Shown piece by piece: positions 1 to 11,154 of a DNA stretch of 64,000 bases. Positions within the stretch are counted from its first letter, which is position 1, and the number at the start of each line of letters is the position of its first letter. This DNA is from Buddleja alternifolia. Lineage: Eukaryota > Streptophyta > Magnoliopsida > Lamiales > Scrophulariaceae. Below the pieces are notes generated by a model, which was given only the letters and a program-made list of their open reading frames with translations, did not search any database and had not been told where the DNA came from. The DNA is taken from NCBI GenBank assembly GCA_019426215.1, contig CM033393.1, positions 6,854,046 to 6,918,045 of the forward strand, given 5' to 3'. The position numbers and the translations under genes were made by a program.

Positions 1-1006
1 CGTATTATTATAGTTAATACCTATGGTTAAGTTCAGTGAGTTTGACTTACCGTGACTCTCACTTGACTGGGACATATGAGCAAAGGGTTTATACGTATAC
101 AACATTTCCGTTTGGAAGGTTGTGGAATGATCCATTCATTCGATTTCCTGTTGGCTATGAAGTGGGCCACGTGACTGGCTAGGTGTTACCCACTTCCTTT
201 GGATTCCTCTCATTGCCAAACGAAACAAACCTAAAGAGTCGCGCTAAAAGATTGATAAAAAAATAAAAGGATTTTTCTATTTGGAACTAGGAGTTTTAAT
301 TTATGGGATAAATTGTGATTAATTAATTGCTCGTTAGATGAGATAATTAATTAAAAGGATAAGATTAATTATTAATTAATTTTTCATGGAAATAAAATAA
401 TGAATTAATTTATCTAATTAATTTGGTTATTTAATTAATTAATTAATTAATTGGATATTATAAATAATTGATTAAATAATAGAGAATTAATTAAAAGACG
501 AGACAAGCCGAGCCAAATAAAGGGCGTTGTGGATGCCCAACATGGGCTCTAGAGTCTTGTCATGGTCAACAAGTCAAGTGATATTAAATACATCACTTAA
601 AAGACTTTTGACCCAAGAAGAGAATCATAATTTTCATAACTCTCCTAGAAAGAAAGAGAAAAACTCCTCCCTCTCTCTCTCTCATCACACTCTAGCCGTC
701 GGTCAAGAAGGAAGAAGAAGGGGAAATTTTTCGGCAATCAATCCACGTGATAATTTAGAGACAACATAAGTTCGTTGTTCGGATCAGACTTCAAGAAAAC
801 TTCAGAGATTTCAAGAAGACTATAATACATGAGAATTGGGGACTTCAATTCCTCATCAATTCAAAATTTAGAAGAAGAATCGAGTTCTCCAAACACCTCG
901 CTTCAATGGGTAAGTTTTAGCGAGTATTTGATTCGTATATGCAAATCAAGATGACACTGTGGGTGAAGATTTTCATTGCGCTGCGTATTTTTCATGCAAC
1001 CCAACA
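1..1006 (+). repeat. 3' part of a family-A Ty1/copia LTR
   Basis: Similar along its length to the LTRs at 11876-13496 and 25903-27545, starting about 650 bp into the LTR; the 5' part lies outside the window. Shared landmarks are a CTCTCACTTGACTGGGA block near 55, a GTGACTGGCTAGGTGT block near 170 and an AATTAATTAATT-rich tract at 300-490. It ends with CCAACA at 1006, the same 3' terminus as the other A LTRs. No primer binding site follows: the next base is movement-protein-like sequence of the pararetrovirus fragment. It is therefore a solo LTR or a 3' LTR inserted in that fragment. The short ORF at 527-769 is not a gene. Confidence 0.85.
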
Positions 1007-1302
1007 AGAGTTTTCCTGCATATAAATTTCCTATAATTGTACCAAGATAAGTATCTCTTAAATTATTGATTCTTCTATCCATTATTGAATGTCATTCCGA
1101 ATCAATTCCTTTTTTTAAAGTGGCTTTTATTACTACTTCAACAGTTCTGATATGGATCCATTTCATAGTAACAGCTACTTCCTCTAGAAGCTTACTTAAT
1201 TCCTCCATTATTTCTTCCTTTGGAATAAGTTGCATATCCATCACATTACTAGTTAATTCCATAGGAATAGAAAACTCACGTGAGCTTACCTTGTAAATGA
1301 TG
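1007..1302 (-). pseudogene. Caulimovirid movement-protein-like fragment
   Basis: The minus-strand reading holds a segment like the core of caulimovirid (30K-superfamily) movement proteins: a MKWIHIRTVEV stretch, then KKGID, then a GNLYAGK-type segment. The family role is tubule formation at plasmodesmata for cell-to-cell spread. The reading is interrupted by an in-frame stop after the KKGID segment (around 1090), and the 3' remainder is cut by the LTR ending at 1006. It is broken and cannot be expressed as a full protein. The recognition rests on pattern memory, not on an alignment. Confidence 0.6.
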
Positions 1303-1527
1303 TTAGGCCTCCGTTGGTTTAATCCTACTTAGTTTAGGATTCAGCTGACTCTGCCAATTTTGAAAATCGTCTTGGGTTCCTAGATTGGAGTTTTGCCGCA
1401 TTATTCTTTCCATGGTTCGGTTTGATACGGTCATCCTTGAAAAGAATCCTGACAGGCTTTTTGAAGTTTGAAGCCTATCTCCCTTGTTGTAGTTACTCTG
1501 ATTCGGTTGAAGATCCATCTGAATCAC
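1303..1527 (-). pseudogene. Linker between coat- and movement-protein-like regions
   Basis: A 74-codon minus-strand open stretch between the coat-protein-like and movement-protein-like parts of the pararetrovirus fragment. It is polar, rich in Gln, Asn and Ser, with no motif that I recognise. From its place it is probably the inter-domain part of a CP-MP polyprotein. Stops bound it on both sides, so it is part of a pseudogene. Confidence 0.4.
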
Positions 1528-1559
1528 TTTCTATTTCTCACTCTTATACACTTTCATTT

Positions 1560-2933
1560 GAGGGGACATCTTCAACTTGGTAAATTGGTAACAATTCTCC
1601 GTCGAAGACCACATCCAAAATGTCTGCCGTGGCTTCGAACTATCGCAATTCACCATGTTTCTGCAGGCAATCTGGTGAAATATGGCTCGGGCGCCACATG
1701 TCTAGCAGTTACAGTCTTTAAAACTTTTATTAGCCCGGGTATGGGCACGTCTTGAAGTTTATCTTGTTGGGATTTTTTTCGTGGATCGTCTGTCCGTCTG
1801 TCTAGATCCGTGGGATGAAACCCTTGTAGGTCCTTGTCTTTGGCGGGATTTGTAAGATCGGGCTTTAGATTTAGACCACTAAGACTTTCACTTGAAAGAA
1901 GATTTCTTCCCATAACCCTTATTCTTAAAGTTACCAATTTTCTTTCTCTTCTTCCTTTGCTCTCTTGACTCTCCAATGATTGTTGAAAAATTGTGGTTTT
2001 CACAGCAAAGAGCAGTTCTTTTTAGCTTCGTCGTAGCTTCTTCATGTTCTTATGGATGGACGCTTGAGAATACCAGTCCTTTAGTTTGTCTTTTAGAAAA
2101 CACATCCTTCTAGCTAGTGAATCATACTGTCCTTCTGGTACCCTGTATGTTTGAATCAACATTTCTCTCCAGGGACTACAAATCTTTGCAAAGAACATGG
2201 GTGCCGCAACCTCAGCTAAAACTCCACTTCGGAAGAGATACTTGCGGAACCAATAGATTTATTCGTCTATTGCACAAATATTTCTTAACTCAAGACCATA
2301 GAGTGCTTGTATATTCTCTCTAGTCTTTTATGATTTACTTTCTTCGAAGTATCCGTCTTCGATGAAATTGAATTTGATAAGCCTTCTGAATCTTTTTGTA
2401 ATTGTGCTTTTAGATTCCCTGGTTAATACTTTCTGCTTGATTGCATCTGGGGTATTGTCCAATCCGACCTTTACGGACCCTTCCAAGCTTAACTCCACTA
2501 GTCGAATGAAGTTTTCTTTATCGAGTTCCAGTGTGGTCGCTGCTATCTTCATGGACGTTACCCATTCATCGATCAGTTTTTTGATGTTTCTGAAATCGAT
2601 AATATCCAAATTGAGGATAGTACCATACGAATGCAAGGGTTGTAGCATGGTCCTTGCCCAAGGTGTATTTTCTGGTACCCTTTTTGGATTTCTCCCCGAA
2701 TTTTTTTTGAACCGCGTTCCCACAAAATTTGGGGTAGCATTCGTATGAAAATCCACACCTTCTTGGATTGGGTCATCCTGTGGAGGATTATGTGATGCTG
2801 AACTTCCTTCCGCTGGTGGTAATGCCAGAGTTGACTCAATGGTTTTGATATTAATCAAATCCACCACTCCTAGTTGAGAAAAAGATTCTGCTAGTTCCTG
2901 AAGATCAGATAAATCTACTCTTGATACCTCCAT
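1560..2933 (-). pseudogene. Caulimovirid coat-protein-like region, broken
   Basis: The clean part is a 201-codon minus-strand ORF (2933-2328) starting MEVSRVDLSDLQELAES. Its second half, with WVTSMKIAATTLELDKENF, resembles the conserved capsid core of caulimovirids. Downstream (about 2327-1560) the homology continues through several frames: a Lys/Arg-rich tract around 1890-1960 and then a degenerate Cys-His knuckle at about 1690-1720 carrying a TAG at 1702-1704. In the family this basic-plus-knuckle tail binds nucleic acid. The order capsid core, basic tract, knuckle is what a caulimovirid coat protein shows. Several stops and frameshifts make it non-functional. Confidence 0.6.
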
Positions 2934-3030
2934 ATTAATTTATATTTTTGAGGATATCAATAATTAGATCTTCCTGAGTTTATGGTTTCGAGATCTCCGT
3001 TGCCTTGCTTTTCTGGTGTAGAAGAGGCAC

Positions 3031-3360
3031 CTAACAAAGGGCGTCACTGATCCAATCCTTGTTGGATTTAGATGTTCCAGCTTTAACCGACTGTCTTTCT
3101 TTTAGATCTGAAATACCTGCCTTCAGATCCGTCATTGTTTTGCCCAGATCTGGTAAGATTTGCAAGATCTCGTCCATCTTCTGGTTCAAATGTTCTATTT
3201 TCACAGGTATATGAATTAACCTGTGACTATAGTCCTGAACCGTCTTCTGGATTTCTCTAAGGTCTTGGGAGAACTTAAAGGTATCCGTTTCGATCTCCTT
3301 CCAGGGAAGGATTGATTCCTGTTTTTCATAACTACTCGAACAATTGTTCGGTTGTTCCAT
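3031..3360 (-). CDS. Coiled-coil ORF at the 5' side of the pararetrovirus fragment
   Basis: A 109-codon minus-strand ORF starting MEQPNNCSSSYEKQES. From about residue 30 to 95 it shows heptad-like spacing of Ile/Leu/Met (LREIQKTVQDY, KIEHLNQKMDEILQIL, MTDLKAGISDLKE), so a coiled coil is likely. It follows the primer binding site by about 80 bp and precedes the coat-protein-like ORF by about 100 bp. It could be a virion-associated-protein-like product or the N-terminal part of the polyprotein. I do not recognise it specifically and see no reason to think it is expressed. Confidence 0.45.
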   Translation of the reverse strand: MEQPNNCSSSYEKQESILPWKEIETDTFKFSQDLREIQKTVQDYSHRLIHIPVKIEHLNQKMDEILQILPDLGKTMTDLKAGISDLKERQSVKAGTSKSNKDWISDALC

Positions 3361-3438
3361 ACTTGTTTAAAAATCTCCTACGTTAGGGATAAATTATCAT
3401 AGGTAAAATTAAAACAATTATTTTTTCAATAAACCTAA

Positions 3439-3451
3439 GGCTCTGATGCCA
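3439..3451 (-). promoter_or_regulatory. tRNA-Met primer binding site of the pararetrovirus fragment
   Basis: On the minus strand the sequence reads TGGCATCAGAGCC, one mismatch from the TGGTATCAGAGC(C/T) primer site used by caulimovirids and many plant retrotransposons. It lies about 80 bp upstream of the first ORF on the same strand, where the minus-strand DNA primer site of such genomes is expected. Confidence 0.65.
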
Positions 3452-3460
3452 TTTTGTTGC

Positions 3461-3764
3461 GGGGGTATATCTTTTTGTTGGGATGGTTAGACACAGGACT
3501 AAAATGCAAAATGCATAGAAGTAAGGGGACTGAAAGTGCAAATCTAATCAAGTTTGGGACTAGTAGTGCACACGTAGCTATTTTGTGATACTAAAAGTAC
3601 AATTTTCCCAAAAATAAATATTTTCTCATTTGGATTGAAAGATTTGAAGTTAAAATTAAATAAGATGGACCTACGGATCCTTAAGTAAAGCAAGCCCAGA
3701 CAAGGTTTAACTTTTGTAACCACAGTGCGATGTATTTTTTAATGTTTTTATGTGTTGTTGATTG
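3461..3764. other. Unassigned spacer with a MITE-like stretch
   Basis: No gene. About 3485-3615 repeats phrases such as GGACTAAAATGC, GGGACTAGTAGTGC and ACTAAAAGTACAATTTTCCC. That style is typical of plant foldback MITEs; compare the element at 47097-47602, whose ends are GGGAAAATT-type. Only one terminus is recognisable, so it is at most a truncated copy. The rest is AT-rich and unassigned. Confidence 0.3.
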
Positions 3765-4411
3765 TATAAGAACTTACAGAAAAGCTCGAATACTCAAATC
3801 AAACATTCTTTTTGCTTTTCATCAATCCCTGAGATATTCAACCAATATCTCAAACATCTTTTTCAGAAGAACTCTACACTACTATTGAGATATTCCAAAT
3901 TGTTTGAACTTTTAAAAATCAAACAAACAGTTTGACAAAACCCCTATTCAACCTCACGATCTGTGTGAAGTCGAAGTTGAATATTTGAATTATTTGGGAT
4001 TAGACAACCCAACGAACCTTTCAAACTTTGTGTTCTTACTGTCGATTTCATTATTGTCATATCATTGTAATCGGTAAAGTAAACACATTGATAAAATTGT
4101 TTAAAGTTGAAGCAACTAAGTAAAACTTTGTGACTCTAAAATCTTTTCAAAAGAAGACTTAAAACTATTCCGCCGTGCTAACCCTTATAAAAGAACTGAA
4201 CGCTTAGCCTTATTTGGTTATAAAATTAAAATCTTAAGTCTAAGTTAACTTTATCAAAATTTATCTTCAAGGAGATGCTTAGCCAAGCGTCTATATTCTT
4301 AAGCATCCACAATACTTGTGATTACGAAATTTTTGGAGTTGAAGAAAACTTCAGGGTCTATTCAACGCCCTCCCCCTTCTAGACTCTTTAGTATACCACT
4401 TGGGAGCAACA
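3765..4411 (+). repeat. Truncated SIRE-type LTR (3' part)
   Basis: Plus-strand similarity to the LTR of element E from about 55950 on: GAGATATTCAACCAATATCTC, an ATCTGTGTGAAGTCGAAGTTG block, then the U5 end with GGGTCTATTCAACG, a C-rich run, TCTAGA, GTATACCACTTGGGAGCAACA. It ends at 4411, directly against the third-ORF remnant of element C. The first ~1 kb of the LTR and any left target duplication are missing, so the left edge was lost by deletion or recombination. Confidence 0.75.
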
Positions 4412-7400
4412 CCAATGCTTGTCCCATTCATTTGGGTTAATACACATAAGTCTTAAGCAAATCCTGTATACTCTATAAAACATTGTCATCTTCTTCTCTT
4501 TGGAAATCTTCTCTAGATCATTTGGTTCAGGAAGAGGAACAAGCTCAATTGGAACCTCTAAATGTTCGAGCCATGCCTGAGAAGGGATAGGCAAGTCAAG
4601 ACTTTGCTGGATTGGACAAAACCCAAAAATATGACTAGGCGCTCCAATAGAAGAACCCAGGATGGGTATCTGGACGCTCTATTGAGAAGAGGAGGAAGGA
4701 TTTGACTTAAACTTGGTTCAAGTTCTTGGCACTTTCATGAAGATGCTCTTGAACTATGACGTTTCCTTTTCTTTCCCTCCTTATTACATTAGTCTTCATG
4801 ATATGCTCTGTGAGGAGGCTCATCTAAGTAGCAATCTGAGTTAAAGTTGCCACAAGATCATCACAACATTTGGTGAAGTGATCTTTAATGTCCAGAATCA
4901 TAGCAGCATTTGCATCAGCTATCTCGGCAAATACTTTGATATTGGCTTAAACAGTATGCTTGGCTGCTCCACGCATGTGGATGATATGAGAGTCGAGATT
5001 GGTTGACTCTATTTTCTGCAGATCTTCCTGAATCTAGTGCAGAGCGTTCGCACCATTTTTTGCATGGTCGCGGACTTCTTCGAACACTTCACGCAGAATA
5101 GGAGTAAACTCCTGACCAGAACTAATAGCTGGAGGTTTAACAGCCTTAGGTTTGAATTTGGATTTGGTCTTAAAGGATTTAAGAGGAGTGAGGTTTGCTT
5201 TATCAAATGCTTTTTCCCTGAGCTTCTTTAGTCATCTCAACAAACTATGCTATCTTAGCCATTGTAGCATCAAGATTTTCTTATTTTGTAATCTCAATTG
5301 TAGACGCTTCAACAATTTCTGTAGGACGCTTAACTACTGCATCTGGTGCATCATCAGTCAACTCAACAACTGGAATCACAGTAGATGTTTAAATTGTGTC
5401 AATTTGAATAGTGGTTGTGGGAAGAGTGACGCTTGTATTTAGAGCAAGAGTCATCGGAGTGTAATTAATGGATTTTGCATCAATATGTTTTGCATCTTCA
5501 TTAGAAGACAACGTTTCTTCTACAATCCTAGGAGAGGGCATGTAGGGATCTTCAGTCACAGACGAGTCGTACCATAAAGATGGCAAAGATAGATAGTGAA
5601 TAAGACTATTGTTGTTGTAGAAGGAAGTTTCTTGTATGGGTAGAAGCATTGCCCAAAAGATCAAGCAATCTATGTTCTGGCATGTGGACGCTCTCCACAA
5701 AACTTCTAAGTAGATGATCCATGGCTCTAACCCACATAGGACCAATAATGTCCAAAACATATGTTGGACTCAACATTGAATTAACTCCCGGAATGAAGAT
5801 TATGTTATCGGGACGATAGACTCTGGAGAACATGGTTGTAGTGATCGCTAAGCTCCAAAGTGATGGATGGAAGAAAAAAAATATCCTTTGAAAGGATTGA
5901 TTCTAGATCCATTTGCTGCACGTACATTTGCGGTGAAAATCTGATCAAAAAGCTTAACCGGAGATGTAAGCTTGATTTGTTTTCGTAGATTATCCACTTG
6001 ATGATCAGAAGAGGAGTAGAGATCGGTAGCCTTGATGACTTCACTTGTAGAGGCTCTATCGCAGAACTATAGAGGAGTATCTGCAATCCTTTGTAACGCT
6101 TGTCTCAGGAATGTCTCAACATCACGTTTGACGCTTGGCAGCTGGTCTAGTGGTCCTACACGGATGTCACGCTTTTCTAGACAATACTTGACAAACCGAG
6201 GCTTTTTATCGTGCATGCCTATGCCAAATAGATGTGGTTCAGCAATAAATTCTTGGAATGTGAACTTATTTCCCGCATTTTTCCTGTCCATTTCTCTTAA
6301 CTGAGGCAGAAATCAAGCCCAGCATTCCGAATGACTTTGATTCCCTTGTGATGAATATCACGAATACCCTCCTATTGGTACATATCAGCCTGATAGTCAA
6401 CATTTCAAATGCTCAGGAAATAATCATCAGCCTCTTCCTTAATTTTGTCCTTTATGGACTCTATATGATCGTAGACAACTACATTTTTGTTCTTCCATAT
6501 CCTGAGGGGATTTGTAGATAGTAGGTCTCTCAGCGTCCACAGCAACACTCTGAGATTCAGAGAGTGCCTCTGCTTCTACTTCCTTTGCAATTTCCATCAC
6601 TTTCACAAGGTCAAGGTCAAGATGACGTCAACTGGAGTTTGAACAACATTTGTAATTAAAGCTATAGCACGAAATATATCTATAAGAGTAGGATCCTCTA
6701 CAGATGTAGAAAAAGCAACACTACGAGAAGAAATAAACTTACCCTGAGAACTGGTCTTAATCGAAGTCGCTTCTGGACTTTCAACACTTGGTTCAACATT
6801 CTGAGGCTTCTCTGGTTCAGAAGGTCTCTTATTTGAGCTATGAGATCTCTTGAATATCTTTTTTACATTGACACCCTTGATTGGCTCTAGACTATTCAGC
6901 CTGGGTCAGAAATAGTTTCCTCATCCTCAAAAGAGATGGATTTAACAACTGAGGCAAGCTTCCAGCGTTTGACTAGTCCAATCTTATTTTTCACGTCCCC
7001 ATCTATTTCTCCATCATCCTTGATAGAAGATGGAATCTTAGTAGCTTTGGGCTTTCTGGGAGCCCTCTTCTTAGTAACAGGCGAACACTTCATGACTTCT
7101 TCTTTGACTGGACCTGTAGCCTTTTCCTCTAAGTCTTCTCTAAAGGGGCTTAGCCGCTCCACCAACTTTGGGAGGATTAATGAAATTTTTCAGAATCCTT
7201 GGTCCCAAAAACTTTGCCTTAGCCAACGCTGGCCAGCAGAATTTACAAAATCTGATCTGAACAACAGATCACTCAACACAACACTATAGGGCTTGCTTGT
7301 CATCTCCAAATAGTCCCTAAATCTTTCGAAGATGTAAGCGCTCATGTCCAATAGTATGGCCATCATCATTAAGAACTATAGAGGAGTAACTTTGTGAAGG

Positions 7401-7896
7401 TTCCAACACGACACTCAATAAATTTTGAGTAAAAGTCTGCCAGCCAGTCTGTATTTGGGAAGAATGTCTTTCTTTCCAAAATTTGGCTTGAATTCCATGT
7501 CTAGTCGTTGCGAATCCTTGCCCATACCAAGTCAATCTGACTTGCAGAGATTGATTCCAAAGCTGCTTCCTCATTTGGCAACTTGAAATTCTTAGAGATA
7601 GATTCAGCAAACAGTTCAAAAACTTTGCCCTTCTTAGCATAGCCAAATACACAGGAGATGGAGGTCCTGTTAGATGAAAGCTTGGCCTTCTTCTAAAATT
7701 CCTCGACTTCATCATAGAAGTAGTAGGAGTATCTCTTCAGAAAAGTCATGAGTCCATCCTTTGACACAGATTCCAGCATATCCCTCATTGGCACATCATC
7801 TTATTCGTATAGAAATTTCCAATCAACCACAAGACCTTCAATAACCTTGATGGTATCTTCAGCTTTGTTCACATTGGTAGATTTCTTTGGTGCCAT
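4412..7896 (-). pseudogene. Third ORF ('envelope-like') of element C, decayed
   Basis: It starts at the ATG 7896-7894 with MAPKKSTNVNKAED, like the starts of the same ORF in D (36627) and E (63182), followed by EGLVVDWKFLYE. Remnants then run through several frames: a KKRAPRKPKA basic cluster near 7060, a HLFGIGMHDKKPRFVKY segment near 6210, and a C-terminal segment at 4594-4412 matching the D C-terminus (YRICLRLM, NPNEWDKH). It is broken by many stops and frameshifts and cut at 4411 by the LTR fragment. Position and N-terminus identify it as the ORF that follows pol in SIRE-type elements; its biochemical role is unknown. Confidence 0.8.
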
Positions 7897-8752
7897 TTTA
7901 GATTTTGAGAAAGTTTGAGATTTGAAAAAGGTTTTTTGCTTTGAGAGAGAAAGAGAGATATTGCAGAGAGCTTGTGTAAGAGTGGACAAGTAATTTCTGC
8001 AATTTTTCTTTTAAATGAAAGAGAAGTAAAATTTCAGTTTCTCTCATCAATGCGATTTGGCCCCGTATAAAGTATAATGAATCTCAGCCGTTTTTAGCTT
8101 TAACTGTGGATGTGAAATTCCAAAAGATGGGTCAAGTTACATTTGGTAACTCCCTTGTATAAAAATTTTCACGTCCGGGGTTAAATGGCAAGATTGATAT
8201 CGATGGAGGAAATAACGATGTGGAGGAAAGGAGGGTTGAAAAAAAAATGTTTGCCATTTTCAGAGTGTAACGCACGTGCTCATAGTACACTGACACGTAC
8301 ACAAGAACGTACTAACCCTGAACCGTAATTTTGAAAAGTTATAATTACATGCCAATTTGATTTGATAGGAGCGCCTGAATAATAATCAAAATTAATTTTT
8401 CAATTTAGCCAACACGTCACTATAGCTTTAAAACAATACATGATTTTAAAGAAAGATTTAACTAAGCGCAAAAAGAGAATTAGTTCAACGCTCAGTAAAT
8501 ATTTTGAAAGATTTTTCTACCGCTACGATTAAAACATTTTTAGGTGTAAGCGTCCAACTTATCATGCATAAAAAGTGAATCTATACAGAGAACGGTTTTG
8601 ATCATTGATGCTTACATGGCTTGTACAAGTACAATTTTAAGGTTTCCCCCTAAATTGATGACTTATTACACTTTTTCAAAAATTTCTTTTTAGACAATCT
8701 TAAGGTGAATTACCCTAAATTATATGCCTAATAAAGTATGATGCATAATGAT
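7897..8752 (-). other. Pol-ORF3 spacer of element C
   Basis: No ORF. It corresponds to 35535-36626 in D and 62328-63181 in E. Read on the minus strand, 8330-8230 closely matches E 62798-62885 (GTACGTGTCAGTGTAC, then GTGCGTTACACTCTGAAAATG). At about 8120-8090 there is a CCACAGTTA...GGCTGAGATTCA block shared with both other elements. These may be promoter or RNA elements for the third ORF (inference). Confidence 0.55.
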
Positions 8753-11154
8753 TAAGTGTTTAAGTCAATCATACCTAATTCACTTCTCAAAAGTGAGAAA
8801 AAATTGTTCATTTAGTGCTTTGGTAAAGATATCCGCTAATTGCTTGTCAGTTCCATTGAAGTGCATGAAGATATCTTTCTTTTGAACATGGTCACGCAAG
8901 AAATGGTATCTAATGTCAATATGTTTGGTTCTGAAATGAAGAACATGGTTTTGGGTCATGGCTAAGGCGCTTTGATTATCACAGTGGCTAAGGGTAAGAC
9001 CCAGGGTTACACTATAATCTCTAAGTTGTTGCCTCATCCAAAGAATTTGTGGACAACAACTACAAGCATCTATATACTCAGCTTCAGCAGTAGAAGTAGC
9101 TATGGATTTTTGTTTCTTACTATGCCATGAAACTAACCTATCACCAAGAAATTGACATTTACCACTTGTACTTTTTCTATCAATTTTGCATCCTGCAAAA
9201 TCTGCGTCGGAATAACCGATTAGTTCAAAAGCAAAGTCGATTGGGTATCATAAGCCCACATGATGTGTGCCTTTAAGATACTTAATGATTCTCTTGGCAA
9301 CAATTAAGTGTGACTCTTTAGGATCAACTTGAAAGCATGCATACTGAAAATATTATATCGGGTATACTAGCTGTAAGATAAAGAAGAGATCCAATTATAC
9401 CTCTATATATAGTTATATCAACTTTCTTTCCGTCTTCATAATCATTTCAAATTGATCTTGCATCATTTTCTAAAATTTCTCACACAGATGCTCATCTGTA
9501 CAACGAAATATAATATCATCAACATAAATTTGCACTAAGAGAATATCTTCGTTATTGGTAATTTTAAATAACATTGTATCAACGCTGCCTTTTGAAAAAC
9601 CTTTACCAATAAGGAAAAAAGAGCGAGTATCATACCTGCCATGGTCGCTTGTTTGAGACCATATAGTGCTTAATCTAATTTGCAAACCATACCCTTGCCT
9701 TGGCTTTTGATGAATCCTGGAGGTTGCTCCACATATACTTCTTCTTGGAGTTTATCATTCAGGAATTCACTCTTCACTTCCATTTGATGTACTTTGAACT
9801 TGTTGAATGCTACACAAGCTAGAAACTTGAGAATTGTTTCAAGATGGGCAACAGGAGCATGTCTCATCAAAATCAATACCCTATTCTTGGAAATATCCTT
9901 GAATGACAAGTCTGGTTTTGTTCCTTATAACAATACCATTCTCATTCATCTTGTTTCTAAATACCCATCTAGTTCCAATAACTCCTTGGTGAGTTGGCCT
10001 TGGTACTAGTGTCCAAACCTTACTACGCTCAAATTGGTTGAACTCTTCTTGCATAGCTTGAATCCAACTAGGATCATTGAGCGCTTTATCCACTTTCTTT
10101 GGTTCCATTTGAGATAAGAAACTTGTGAACATTGCCTCATTAAATGTGGCTGCTCTTGTTCTTACTGGATTGTTAATATCTCCAATGATAAGACTTAGCG
10201 GATGGTTGCGAACCCATTTGAGATCTGGTTTGAAAGGGTCAAGATCTTGATACGGGTCATGATTATTTAACACTTGGCCATTATCAGTATCTTGCATATG
10301 GGCTTCAACAGTTCCAACTTGCTTTTGATGAACATTTCCTTCATGTTCATTACTAATTATTACATTATGATCATTAACTTCACGAGTAGGAATCTTAGGA
10401 TTTGGCATAAACACTTCTTCATCACCATCACTGTCATCAACATCATCATTAAGATCCAATGCTGACGCTTGGTGTGAGATGTTATCAACTCCTACATTTT
10501 CAGCAATAACCTTACTTGGCTCTTAGTTAGTTTCATCAAACTTAACATGAATTGATTCTTCAACCTTAGATGTTCGCCTATTTAAGATGCGAAAATTCTT
10601 TCCATTTTTGGCATAGCCTAGAAAGATTCCCTCACCCGCTATAGGATCAAATGTCTTTAGGCTTTGAGAATCATGTTATGAATGAAACATTTTGAACCAA
10701 ATACATAAAAGTAAGAAACGTTCGACTTACTTCTCTTCCATAATTCATATGTAGTATTTCCGTGTTTCTTGTTGATCATACAACGGTTCCGAGTATAGCA
10801 AGCTGTGTTGACTGCTTCAGCCCAATAGCTTTGAGGAAGCTTGGACTCAGCTAACATTGTTCTTGTAGCGTCTTTCAAGGTTTTGTTCCAACGCTCAACA
10901 ACTCCATTTTTTTAGGAGTTTTAGGCACTGAATACTCATGGAGTATCCCATTCTCTGTACAAGGGTTCTCAACAATAAAGTTAGTAAATTAACTTCCTCT
11001 ATCGCTTTTAATCCTTATCACTTTTAAATCTTTAGAGGTTTGTATTTGACGGATTAGTGTTGTTAGTTTGCGACTAATTTCATCTTAGATGCTAGGTATT
11101 ATATCCATGTATAGCGTGAGAAGTCATCAACTATTACCAAAGTATAATTCTTGC
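8753..11154 (-). pseudogene. Element C pol: integrase core, RT and RNase H, decayed
   Basis: On the minus strand: the integrase core from 11154 (DDFSRYT-type start), with NRCMINKKHGNTTYELWK at 10660-10870; the Asp/Glu-rich linker and RT start at 10459-9881 ([35 protein letters not shown]); the RT palm with YVDDIIF at 9470-9685; and RNase H at 9240-8753 with HCDNQSALAMTQN and RTKHIDIRYHFLRDHVQKKD. These match D pol (32284-35534) in order. Stops and frameshifts separate the blocks, so no polyprotein can be made. The first integrase codons lie at 11848-11875 and 27871-28190 because of insertions. Confidence 0.88.

Larger units (their letters stand above)
1007..3460 (-). mobile_element. Endogenous pararetrovirus (Caulimoviridae) fragment, decayed
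   Basis: On the minus strand, in order: a tRNA-Met primer binding site (3439-3451), a coiled-coil ORF (3360-3031), a coat-protein-like region with a remnant Cys-rich knuckle (2933 to ~1560), a linker ORF (1527-1303) and a movement-protein-like segment (1302-1007). PBS, then coat protein, then movement protein matches, from family knowledge, the cavemo-/solendovirus type of genome rather than caulimo- or petuviruses, in which movement protein comes first. Stops and frameshifts break every block and the polymerase part is missing, cut off by the LTR at 1006. It is a non-functional genomic fossil. Genus assignment is inference. Confidence 0.7.

Noticed and set aside
527..769. 80-codon plus-strand ORF
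   Set aside because: Lies inside the family-A LTR; not kept open in the other LTR copies and has no recognisable domain.
2362..2748. 128-codon plus-strand ORF
   Set aside because: Antisense shadow of the coat-protein-like ORF (2328-2933).
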